A stretch of DNA of 11,796 nt from Akkermansiaceae bacterium (GTDB taxonomy: Bacteria > Verrucomicrobiota > Verrucomicrobiia > Verrucomicrobiales > Akkermansiaceae), in the NCBI GenBank assembly GCA_020627645.1, contig JAHDGN010000070.1:1-11796 (forward strand), in the 5' to 3' direction. The stretch's first letter is position 1, and the number at the start of each line of letters is the position of its first letter. This document shows, piece after piece, positions 1 through 6,408 of the stretch. The position numbers were made by a program, and so were the translations under genes. The notes below the pieces were generated by a model that searched no databases, was not told where the DNA came from, and saw only the letters and a program-made list of their open reading frames with translations.

Positions 1-1027
1 GATGTCGCGGATTTCCTTGAGGGTGTCGCGTAGTGAGAAGGTAGGGTTCGGCGAGGAGTGATTGGACGAGGTCGAGTCGGGCGGTGAGGGGGGCGAGTTC
101 GCGCAGGGGGTGGAGAATCCAGTCTCGAAGTTTTCGGGCACCCATGGGGGTGGAGGTGCGGTCGAGGACTCCTAGGAGGGTGTGTTGTTTTCCTGATCGT
201 GATTCGACGAGGTCGAGATTGAGTTGGGAGGCGGAGTCGATGAGGACGTGGTCGGCGGAGTTGCGGACGGTGAGGGAGCGGAGGTGGTCACAGTTCCGGC
301 GGAGTTGGTAGGTGAGGTAGTGGAGAATGGCTCCGGCGGCGGCGGTGGCGGAGGTGAGTTCGGTGCAGCCGAAGCCGTCGAGTGATTGGACTTTGAAGTG
401 TTCGGTGAGGGTGTTTTGGGCTTGGTCGGGGAGGAAGGCGTAGCCGTCGTAGGGCATTGAATGGCGGAGGTGTCCGAGTTCTTGGACTTGTTCATCGGAG
501 ATGAGGAGTTCGGATGGGGAGAGGCGGGTGAGTTCGTCTTGAAGTTGTTGAAGGTCGGAGAATTGGGTGACGGTAAATTCGCCGGTGGTGTGGTCGGCGC
601 AGGCGAGTCCGAAGGTGGTGTTTTTGGTGGTTCCGCCGAGGTGGACGGCGGCGAGGTAATTGGGCTTGGTGTCGTCGAGCAGGGAGAGGTCGTCGACGGT
701 GGCGGCGGAAATGATTTGAGCGATTTCGCGTTCGACGATTTTGCCGGGTTGTGGTTCGGACGTTTGTTCGGCGATGGCGACGCGTTTATTGGCGGTGATG
801 AGTTTGGCAATATAGCCTTGGGCTGCGTGGTGGGGGACGCCGCACATGGGGATGTCGTTTCGTTTGGTGAGGGCCACGTTGAGGATGGAGGCTGCCGTTT
901 TGGCATCTTCGAAGAACATTTCGTAGAAGTCGCCGAGGCGGTAGAGGAGGAGGATGTCGTCGGGGAGGGTTTTGCGCATGGCCATGTATTGAGCCATCAT
1001 GGGGGTGAGTTTTTTTTCCGCCGGCAT
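1..1027 (-). CDS. mutS: DNA mismatch repair protein MutS, N-terminal part, with a frame change near the left edge
   Basis: MutS recognises mismatches and small loops and recruits MutL in the cytoplasm. Translation from the ATG at 1027-1025 gives the MutS domain I start (MPAEKKLTPMMAQYMAMRK), then GDFYEMFFEDA with the mismatch-probing F-x-E (F34, E36), then NDIPMCGVPHHAAQGYIAKL and AIAEQT. The connector region and the start of the lever domain follow (DRTSTPMGARKLRDWILHP). About 330 codons are in good frame, against roughly 850-900 residues for a full MutS, so the C-terminal ATPase lies outside the window. After L-L-A-E-P (around position 44) the starting frame reads YLLTTRHPQGNPRH, which is not MutS-like. 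The next frame reads SLRDTLKEIRDI at positions 36-1, a typical MutS segment. A net +1 shift is therefore needed: one extra base, or 2 or 5 missing. I see no clear Shine-Dalgarno. The gene may be inactivated, or the shift may be a sequencing error. Gene identity is very sure. Confidence 0.93.
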   Translation of the reverse strand, partial: MPAEKKLTPMMAQYMAMRKTLPDDILLLYRLGDFYEMFFEDAKTAASILNVALTKRNDIPMCGVPHHAAQGYIAKLITANKRVAIAEQTSEPQPGKIVEREIAQIISAATVDDLSLLDDTKPNYLAAVHLGGTTKNTTFGLACADHTTGEFTVTQFSDLQQLQDELTRLSPSELLISDEQVQELGHLRHSMPYDGYAFLPDQAQNTLTEHFKVQSLDGFGCTELTSATAAAGAILHYLTYQLRRNCDHLRSLTVRNSADHVLIDSASQLNLDLVESRSGKQHTLLGVLDRTSTPMGARKLRDWILHPLRELAPLTARLDLVQSLLAEPYLLTTRHPQGNPRH

Positions 1028-1038
1028 TGTGGGGGAAT

Positions 1039-1066
1039 GGTGACTGGTGACTGGTGAATAGTGAAG
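1039..1066. repeat. Short heptad tandem repeat in the mutS leader
   Basis: On the plus strand four 7-base units follow each other: GGTGACT, GGTGACT, GGTGAAT, AGTGAAG. They lie 12 bases upstream of the mutS start codon, in the short leader between the terminator and the gene. The first two units are identical and the others differ by one to three bases. This resembles the degenerate heptamer repeats scattered between genes in some bacteria. I see no hairpin and no known operator in it. Confidence 0.6.
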
Positions 1067-1093
1067 GTTTGGTTGGGAAAATTTGGGGGCGTT

Positions 1094-1126
1094 AAAAAAC
1101 CGGCCCGGCTTTTTTTGCCGGGCCGG
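1094..1126 (-). terminator. Strong intrinsic terminator for the DUF cluster
   Basis: A perfect 10-bp GC-only stem (CCGGCCCGGC at 1100-1109 pairing with GCCGGGCCGG at 1117-1126) encloses a 7-base T/A loop. Read on the minus strand, the stem is followed directly by six T (1099-1094), the classic Rho-independent arrangement. It lies 44 bases past the stop codon of the DUF1501 gene and insulates it from mutS, which is read in the same direction. There is no T-run on the plus-strand side, so it should act only on minus-strand transcription. Confidence 0.9.
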
Positions 1127-1169
1127 TCTAGTATGTCGGGGAGACCCCCGAGGTTTTATGAAGGTGGTT

Positions 1170-2480
1170 TTAGGTTAGGACTTCTTTGATGGGTTGACCG
1201 GTTTTCCCTCCCATTTTGAAGGGTCTGCGGCTTGGGGAGTAGATGACCTGGTCGTGGTTGAGTCCCATGGCGGCTGCGATGGTTGCGTTGAAGTCGGCAG
1301 CGGAGGTTTTGTCGGTGATGACATTGGAGGCGGTTTTGTCGGTGGCTCCGTAGACGGTGCCTCCTTTGATACCGGCTCCGGCGAGGGCGAAGGAGAAGGC
1401 TTTGGGGAAGTGGTTTCGACCGGCATCTGAGTCGATGAGCGGGGTTCGTCCAAATTCGGTGGCGATGACGACGAGGGTGGAATCGAGGAGGCCTCGTTGT
1501 TTGAGATCGGTGAGAAGAGCGGCGTATGCTTGGTCGAGGACAGGGAGTTTTTCGTCTGCTTGGGTGAAGTTGTTGGAGTGCCAGTCAAATCCTCGATATT
1601 GGACTTCGACGAAGCGGACGCCATTTTCGACGAGCCTTCTGGCGAGGAGAACGCCTTTGGAGAATTTTTCAGTTCCGTAGGCGAGGTGGGTTTCTTTGGT
1701 TTCTTTGGAGAGGTCGAAGGCTTCGAGGTCCTTTGATTTCATCAGGTTCACGGCGGCGTCGAACATTTCGTCGTAGGCTCTGACATTGCGCTGCCCTTTG
1801 TTGAAGCGGGCGGCGAATTCGGTGTCGAGTTTGGCGCGGAGGGCAATCTGACGGTTGAATTGTTTTTCGGAGATGTTCTTTTTCTTTTTGGCGAACTGGA
1901 GGCCTTTTTCGGCGTCGCCTACTGGGAGTGGGGCGAGTGAGGGTTCGAAGAATCCGGCGCCGGGGTGGCGATTGCCGGCGTGGACGGTGACGAATGGTGG
2001 GAGGGTGCTTTTGAGTCGGGCAGGGTCGAGTTTATTGGCCCATGATCCGAGAGATGGGTGGGTGAGTGAGGCTCGTTCGGTGTAGGCGGTGTGGATGTGG
2101 TAGTTCCCTTGGGCGTGTGCTCCTTGGGTGGAGTTCATGGAGCGAATGATGGCCATTTTGTCGGCGTGTTTGGCGGTTTTTTCGAAGTGGTGTCCGAGTT
2201 GGATGCCATCGACATTGGTTGAGATTGCTTTGACGGGGCCTCGGTATTCTGAGGGGGCCTCGGGTTTGGGGTCGAGGGTGTCGATGTGGGTCATGCCACC
2301 GGCCATGTAGAGGTAGATGACGTGTTTGGCTTTTCCGTTTGATTTGGCGATGGCTTCGGCGGCTTCGGCGGAGTTGAACCATGAGGCTGCGGCACCGCCG
2401 ATGGAGACTCCGAGGGCGGCTCGGGCGGTGGATGAGAGGAAGTCGCGGCGGGATTCGGGATCGAGTTGAAGATGGGTCAT
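1170..2480 (-). CDS. DUF1501 family protein, Tat-exported
   Basis: This is a 436-residue protein of the DUF1501 family, which has a sulfatase/alkaline-phosphatase-like fold and is abundant in Planctomycetota and Verrucomicrobiota; its biochemical role is not settled. The N-terminus carries a twin-arginine signal: SRRDFL at residues 10-15, then a hydrophobic Ala/Gly-rich stretch to about residue 42, ending near AEA. Family motifs visible are GGMTHIDTLDPKP (61-73), YRGFDWHSNN (295-304), ATEFGRTP (340-347) and GRNHFPKAFSFALAGAGIKGG (354-374). The length is normal and the gene looks intact. It is the last gene of the minus-strand cluster and sits 121 bases after the DUF1553 gene, the usual partner in these phyla. 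It ends at a strong terminator. The ATG at 2480 is preferred because the Tat motif follows at the right distance. No clear Shine-Dalgarno precedes it. Confidence 0.93.
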   Translation of the reverse strand: MTHLQLDPESRRDFLSSTARAALGVSIGGAAASWFNSAEAAEAIAKSNGKAKHVIYLYMAGGMTHIDTLDPKPEAPSEYRGPVKAISTNVDGIQLGHHFEKTAKHADKMAIIRSMNSTQGAHAQGNYHIHTAYTERASLTHPSLGSWANKLDPARLKSTLPPFVTVHAGNRHPGAGFFEPSLAPLPVGDAEKGLQFAKKKKNISEKQFNRQIALRAKLDTEFAARFNKGQRNVRAYDEMFDAAVNLMKSKDLEAFDLSKETKETHLAYGTEKFSKGVLLARRLVENGVRFVEVQYRGFDWHSNNFTQADEKLPVLDQAYAALLTDLKQRGLLDSTLVVIATEFGRTPLIDSDAGRNHFPKAFSFALAGAGIKGGTVYGATDKTASNVITDKTSAADFNATIAAAMGLNHDQVIYSPSRRPFKMGGKTGQPIKEVLT

Positions 2481-2603
2481 GGGATTTACGAGTTCAGATT
2501 TTAGATTTCAGAATTTTGATTTTGCTTGGTTAAGGGGGGGCTTGGGATTTACGAGTTCAGGATTAAGATTTCGGAGTTTTGATTTTGCTTGGTTGAGGGG
2601 GTT
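2481..2603. repeat. Two-copy 60/63-bp intergenic tandem repeat
   Basis: Copy 1 spans 2481-2543 and copy 2 spans 2544-2603. Both begin GGGATTTACGAGTTCAG and both contain TTTTGATTTTGCTTGGTT followed by a G-run. They differ at a few positions in the middle and in the G-run length, which explains the 63 versus 60 bases. The repeat exactly fills the gap between the DUF1501 start codon and the DUF1553 stop codon, and overlaps that stop by two bases. On the minus strand the core reads as short A-rich units such as AATCTAAAATCTGAAATC, a sub-repeat style seen between genes in this kind of genome. No strong hairpin is visible. Confidence 0.85.
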
Positions 2604-4662
2604 ATTGGACGAAGAGGAAGCGGTTTGAGGTGAGCATGGCGCGGGCGAGGGTGGCGGCGTCTTGTGGGGTTTGGACTTCGCTCAGGAACTGTTTTTGGTC
2701 CGTTTTGGACGGGTAGGTGGCGTAGATGGAGAGGAAGAGGAATTGGAGTCGGTCTTTGGCGGTTTTTTGTTGGCGAAGGTGGTTGGCGAATCGGCCTCGA
2801 TCGGTGAGAAGGTTGGTCTCTTGTCCGTTGAGGAGGCGGAGGATTTGGGGGACGGAGGCGTCGGTGTGGGCGGATGAGGGGGATTCGGCGTCGGTGCCAC
2901 CAAATTGGGCAACGGTGGATCCGCTATTGGCGGGGGTGGGAAGTTCGGAGGTGCGAAGGTGGTTTTCTGGGTGGTCAGGTCGGCTTCGAGGGGCGCGGCG
3001 TCGGGTGGCTGCTTGGGCCATCATGGCAATGGGGACTTGGTTTGCTTCCATGTCCATCATGTTCTTTCCTTCCTTTGCGGTCTTTTGGTTGGCGAGGCGT
3101 CGGGTGTCGCGGATTTGTTGTTGGATTTTTTTGACGAGTGCGGCGTCCCCTTCTCCTTTGGCTTTGCGCATTTGGGTGTTGAGTTGGGAGATTTCCTTTT
3201 GGACTTTGCGGCGTTCTACTTCGGAGTAATCGGAGGCTTTGTCGATGGCGGCGAGTTGCTGTTGGTCTGCCTTCATCAATGCTTTGAACGAGGTGACGTA
3301 TTTGGTCCAAGATTTTTGGAGTGATTCGTCGGTATTGTGGTCGATGTTACCTGAGAGGAGGGTGATCAGGGAGTCGCGAAGCTGGGGGCCGGAAAGGCGT
3401 CGGAGAGCTGGTCCGGCGAAGTGGAAGGAGAATCCTGGGGCGGGGGATTCTGAGGTGACTTGGCGCTGGAATAGTTTGGTTTGGTAGAGAATTCGGAGGT
3501 ATTGCTTTAGGTCGTAGTCGGCTGCGATCATTGCTTTCTCGAGAAGGTCGACGATTTCGGGGAAGAGTGGGTCGGGGGAGTTGGACCAGTCGTCTGGGTT
3601 GGCGACGAGGCCGTATCCGAAGGCTTGTTTCCAGAGGCGATTGGCGATGACTTTGGTGAAGTAGGGGTTTTTCGGGGAGGTGACCCATTTGGCGAAGTAT
3701 TTGCGGCGTTGAGTGGGTGGGATGTCTTTGGTTTCGAGTCCGAAGAGGAATCCTGGTTTGACGTTTTCACCAGGCTTTCCGTCGTCGTATTGGTAGTCTT
3801 TCGGTAGTTTGAGTTCTTTTTGTGGGTTGTCGTAGAGGGCGTTGCGGTTGTGGTAGCGGAAGACAGATCCGAGATCGCGGGCTTTTTGGAGTTTGCCTTT
3901 CATTTTCTGGCGCATTTCTCGGCGTTCTTTGCGGGACATGTTGGCCATGCCCATCATGTTTTTGTTTTTGCCCGGGGCGACGCCGACTAATTCTTTGATT
4001 TTGTCGCGACCTCCTTGGAATCGGTATTCGGTGCCCCCTAGAAAGGCGGCGAGTTGGAAGTATTCCATCTGAGTGGTGTCGTCGAAGGGGTGGTCGTGGC
4101 ATTGGGCGCAGCCGATCTGTTGACCGAGGAAGACTTGGACGGTGTTGGAGACGTTGTCGAGGAGCATGCCGCGATCGCGGAGGTAGTATCCGGCTGCTGG
4201 GTTGTCGGCGACGTGGCCTTGGGCGGAGAGCATGTGGTTGACCATGTGGTCGTAGGGCATGTTCTTATTGACGGCATTTTTTAGCCAGACGTGCCATCCG
4301 AGGCCGGCGGTTTCGTTTCGGGTTTTGACGCGAAGGAGGTCTGTCCAGAAGTTGAAGAGTTGGGAGTTGAATCCTGGTGTTTGGACAAGTTTGTCGACGA
4401 TTTTGAATCTTTTTTCGGGATCCTTTGAGTCGATGAAGTGTTTTGCTTCGTTGAGGGTGGGTGTTCTTCCGATGATGTTGACGAAGGCTCGACGGACAAA
4501 TGTGGCGTCGTCAACAATGGGATTTGGGGTGATTTTTTGCTTTATTTGAGCAGAAACGAGGGCGTTGTCGATTTCACGCGCGGTGTTGTGGACAACCTCG
4601 ATGGAGAGGGGTTTGGCGTTAGCAGTCAGTGAGGTGAGCAATAGAGGTAAAAAAAATTTCAT
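2602..4662 (-). CDS. DUF1549/DUF1553 protein with a CxxCH motif
   Basis: This 686-residue exported protein belongs to the DUF1549 (PSCyt2) plus DUF1553 (PSD1) family typical of Planctomycetota and Verrucomicrobiota. A Sec signal peptide covers about residues 1-16 (MKFFLPLLLTSLTANA). The DUF1549 part (about 30-235) holds VDDATFVRRAFVNIIGRTPT and a single CAQCH at 185-189, a possible haem c attachment site, in the context GCAQCHDHPFD. The DUF1553 part (about 305-686) contains PKNPYFTKVIANRLWKQAFG (330-349) and RRLSGPQLRDSLI (421-433), and ends in LARAMLTSNRFLFVQ. Two segments look like insertions: a basic, Met-rich stretch (234-260) and a charged probable coiled coil plus Pro/Ser-rich linker (about 450-605). 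The family's role is unknown; electron transfer or work on complex polysaccharides has been suggested. It lies between the small TM protein and the DUF1501 gene, probably in one transcript. Confidence 0.92.
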   Translation of the reverse strand: MKFFLPLLLTSLTANAKPLSIEVVHNTAREIDNALVSAQIKQKITPNPIVDDATFVRRAFVNIIGRTPTLNEAKHFIDSKDPEKRFKIVDKLVQTPGFNSQLFNFWTDLLRVKTRNETAGLGWHVWLKNAVNKNMPYDHMVNHMLSAQGHVADNPAAGYYLRDRGMLLDNVSNTVQVFLGQQIGCAQCHDHPFDDTTQMEYFQLAAFLGGTEYRFQGGRDKIKELVGVAPGKNKNMMGMANMSRKERREMRQKMKGKLQKARDLGSVFRYHNRNALYDNPQKELKLPKDYQYDDGKPGENVKPGFLFGLETKDIPPTQRRKYFAKWVTSPKNPYFTKVIANRLWKQAFGYGLVANPDDWSNSPDPLFPEIVDLLEKAMIAADYDLKQYLRILYQTKLFQRQVTSESPAPGFSFHFAGPALRRLSGPQLRDSLITLLSGNIDHNTDESLQKSWTKYVTSFKALMKADQQQLAAIDKASDYSEVERRKVQKEISQLNTQMRKAKGEGDAALVKKIQQQIRDTRRLANQKTAKEGKNMMDMEANQVPIAMMAQAATRRRAPRSRPDHPENHLRTSELPTPANSGSTVAQFGGTDAESPSSAHTDASVPQILRLLNGQETNLLTDRGRFANHLRQQKTAKDRLQFLFLSIYATYPSKTDQKQFLSEVQTPQDAATLARAMLTSNRFLFVQ

Positions 4663-4727
4663 GGGTCGATGAGGTTGGTCGAACGGGAGTTCGTTTCGGA
4701 GCGGGCTGTCTGAAAGCTTGTTGGTGG

Positions 4728-5153
4728 TTAGAAAATGAGGGAGACGATTTCTTGGTCCGAGAAGAGTTCGGGATCTTCTACCGCTTGGGCGAGGAAAGCA
4801 CTGGCGAGGGTGTCTTCGAGTTCGTTCGAGGAAGTGTCATCCAAGTTGGAGTGGTTTTTGGCGATTGGGGCGGGTGTTGGGTTGGGGGTGTCGGTGAGAA
4901 GGGGGACAGCAGCCAGTGCCAGCACAGCGAGGGCACCGGCAGTGATGAGGGGTTTGGGGGAGAAAAGTGATTTCCACCAGGGAGATGGGCGATGAGATTC
5001 GATGCGAACCCGTCTCAAGGTCTGATCGACGAATTGTGGGGATGGTTGAGTGTTGGTGGCGTGTTCGAGAGCTGGCCAGATGGGGTCGTTTTCGAATTCG
5101 GTGGTTTCGATTTCGTTGTTGGAGAGTGGTTTGTGATCGGGGTGATTTTTCAT
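4728..5153 (-). CDS. Small single-pass membrane protein, anti-sigma-like
   Basis: This 141-residue protein leads the minus-strand cluster, 65 bases upstream of the DUF1553 gene. The N-terminal third is charged and probably cytoplasmic: ENDPIWPALEHA at 21-32, then PSPQFVDQTLRRVRIESHRP at 38-56. A single hydrophobic segment follows at about 69-86, flanked by KSLFSPK on the inner side. The C-terminal part is acidic and Ser/Asn-rich, ending DPELFSDQEIVSLIF. The pattern 'D-P-I-W-x-x-L ... P-S-P-x-F-x-x-x-x-L-R-x-V-R' before one TM segment resembles small regulator/anti-sigma-like proteins often found ahead of DUF1553/DUF1501 genes in Verrucomicrobiota. That link is my inference. No sigma-factor gene lies next to it; the next gene upstream is divergent. 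A possible Shine-Dalgarno (GAAGG) sits about 11 bases before the ATG at 5153. Confidence 0.8.
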   Translation of the reverse strand: MKNHPDHKPLSNNEIETTEFENDPIWPALEHATNTQPSPQFVDQTLRRVRIESHRPSPWWKSLFSPKPLITAGALAVLALAAVPLLTDTPNPTPAPIAKNHSNLDDTSSNELEDTLASAFLAQAVEDPELFSDQEIVSLIF

Positions 5154-5248
5154 GGTTTTGGCCCTTCGATAGAGTGAACAAGATACGGTCGAGAAAGTTG
5201 CATTGTTTTTTTATTTTTGGGGTTGGTGGTTCGGGAGGGTGAAATATT

Positions 5249-5277
5249 TTGCTTGAGGGTGTTGGTTTTGCTATGGC
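5249..5277 (+). promoter_or_regulatory. Possible sigma70-type promoter for the membrane protein-recR pair
   Basis: TTGCTT at 5249-5254 and TATGGC at 5272-5277 are separated by 17 bases, a sigma70-like spacing. Transcription would start only a few bases before the ATG at 5290, giving an almost leaderless message. That fits the lack of any Shine-Dalgarno there. In such T/G-rich DNA a match like this can arise by chance, so this is a weak call. Confidence 0.25.
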
Positions 5278-5289
5278 CTGGGCGTTCCG

Positions 5290-5802
5290 ATGGCTCAGAC
5301 GGTTAAACCGGTAGGGCAGGTTGCTGCTCCTCTTGTGATTTTTGCTTTTGTCTCTCTTTTTTTAGGGGTGGCAGTTGAGATGTTGGGGGTGTTTGGGGGG
5401 GTGACCGAGGGGTTAAGGGCGTTTTGGGAGAAGTCGGGGATGGAGATGAAGAGTGACTTGGGGTTGCCGGGCCCGGTGGGCATCATTGTGACGGCGATTT
5501 TTTGTTTTGGTCTGATTGGGGCAATTTTGGGCACTCCTGGTGGTCAGAAGAGGTTTTGTTTGGGGTTTAGTGGTTTGATTTTGTCTTTGATGTTGGTGCC
5601 GGCTTTGGGGGTTTGGGGGATTTTTTGGAAACCTTTTGGGATGTTGTTGTCGGTGGTTTGGGCTTGGTTTTCTGCGGTGGTGTATGCGGGGATGCATTTG
5701 ATGCCCTGTGATCGGCTCGTGGGGTCGACGCGTAAGCCTACGACGTTGGATGAGTGGATTCAGGAACGGGCAAAACAGAAAACGAGCGATGTCGAAGATT
5801 GA
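5290..5802 (+). CDS. Four-TM membrane protein of unknown function upstream of recR
   Basis: This 170-residue protein was not recognised. It has four likely membrane segments: about 13-37 (APLVIFAFVSLFLGV...), 63-81 (VGIIVTAIFCFGLIGAILG), 91-112 and 115-137. A Gly-Lys-Arg-containing loop (GTPGGQKRF, 81-89) lies between segments 2 and 3. The C-terminal tail (138-170) is charged and probably cytoplasmic, ending AKQKTSDVED. The ATG at 5290 directly precedes MAQTVKPV. An ATG at 5273 is in another frame. The last 14 bases overlap the start of recR in a different frame, so the two are likely co-transcribed and translationally coupled. Codon use (TTG, GGG, GTG) matches the other plus-strand genes here and gives no sign of recent transfer. 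Confidence 0.82.
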   Translation: MAQTVKPVGQVAAPLVIFAFVSLFLGVAVEMLGVFGGVTEGLRAFWEKSGMEMKSDLGLPGPVGIIVTAIFCFGLIGAILGTPGGQKRFCLGFSGLILSLMLVPALGVWGIFWKPFGMLLSVVWAWFSAVVYAGMHLMPCDRLVGSTRKPTTLDEWIQERAKQKTSDVED

Positions 5803-6395
5803 CTATCCGGTGGAGGTGCGGGGGTTGATTGATGAGTTGAAGAGGTTGCCTGGAATTGGTCCTCGGAGTGCGGAGCGGGTGGCGGTTTATTTGTTGCAGA
5901 GTTCAAAAGCTAGCCCTTTGGGTTTGGCTGGGAGTTTGCAGGCGTGTCATGATGAGGTGAGGGGGTGAGTGTGGATTTTTTGTGGGAGAGGGGGGATGTG
6001 TGGTGTGTGATGAGATTGGACGGGATGCTCATTTGATGTGTGTGGTTGAGCAGCCGACAGATGTTTTGCCAATTGAGAGAGCTGGAGTTTTTCGGGGACT
6101 TTATCATTGTTTGGGAGGGAAGTTATCTCCGTTGGATGATGTGAGGCCTGAAGATCTACGGATTGGGGAGTTGGTTCGGCGGGTGAGAGGTCAGAATGAG
6201 GTTGAAGTGATTTTGGCGATGAGTGCTGATGTCGAGGGGGAGGCGACGGCGAGTTATTTGAGCGAAGTTTTGGAAGGAATCGGGTGTCGAGTGACACGGT
6301 TGGCGCAGGGTTTACCCGCTGGTGGCGGGTTGGAATTTGCAGACGAGTTGACTCTCTCGAGAGCCTTTGAGGGAAGGCGGTCGATGGGGGGATAG
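5789..6395 (+). pseudogene. recR: Recombination protein RecR, interrupted by a frameshift in the zinc-finger region
   Basis: RecR acts with RecO and RecF in loading RecA at gaps in DNA. The first frame, from ATG 5789, reads MSKIDYPVEVRGLIDELKRL, then PGIGPRSAERVAVYLLQ (the RecR helix-hairpin-helix), then LQACHDEVRG, and stops at TGA 5966-5968. The remainder is in the next frame: GECGFFVGEGGCVVCDEIGR from 5964, then the Toprim region CVVEQPTDVLPIERAGVFRG, LGGKLSPLD, PEDLRI, VEGEATASYL and LTLSRAFEGRR, ending at TAG 6393-6395. Compared with E. coli RecR (GHCADC, eight residues, CNIC), the first Cys of the first C-x2-C should follow V-R-G directly, and its codon is missing. Restoring C-x2-C spacing needs five more bases at 5966-5969, which also restores the frame. 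I therefore infer a 5-base deletion, or an assembly error. Together the halves cover a whole RecR of about 200 residues. Confidence 0.92.
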
Positions 6396-6408
6396 AGAAG
6401 TCCCACCC

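Noticed and set aside
461..1057. Long plus-strand open frame with a Gly/Val/Glu-rich product opposite mutS
   Set aside because: It is antisense to a clear mutS frame and its biased composition follows from the G-rich strand. The same applies to open frames opposite the DUF1501, DUF1553 and LTD-CotH genes (for example 2726-3229 and 7018-7500) and to the minus-strand 172-906 frame.
2481..2603. Small CRISPR array
   Set aside because: The two units are adjacent diverged copies with no unique spacers between short repeats, and no cas gene is nearby.
5154..5215. ECF-type promoter (GCAACTT ... GTATCTT) ahead of the small TM protein
   Set aside because: The two elements are only about 8 bases apart instead of the usual ~16, so the match is not convincing.
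5966..5968. recR TGA read as selenocysteine
   Set aside because: Reading through in the same frame does not reach the Toprim part and meets another stop (TGA at 6008-6010). Only a frame change recovers RecR.
6354..6363. Palindrome CTCTCGAGAG
   Set aside because: It lies in the conserved L-T-L-S-R-A coding segment of recR and needs no regulatory explanation.
6396..6408. Bidirectional terminator between recR and the LTD-CotH gene
   Set aside because: Only 13 bases separate the stops, and the pairing of G-run and TCCCACCC is imperfect with no T-run.
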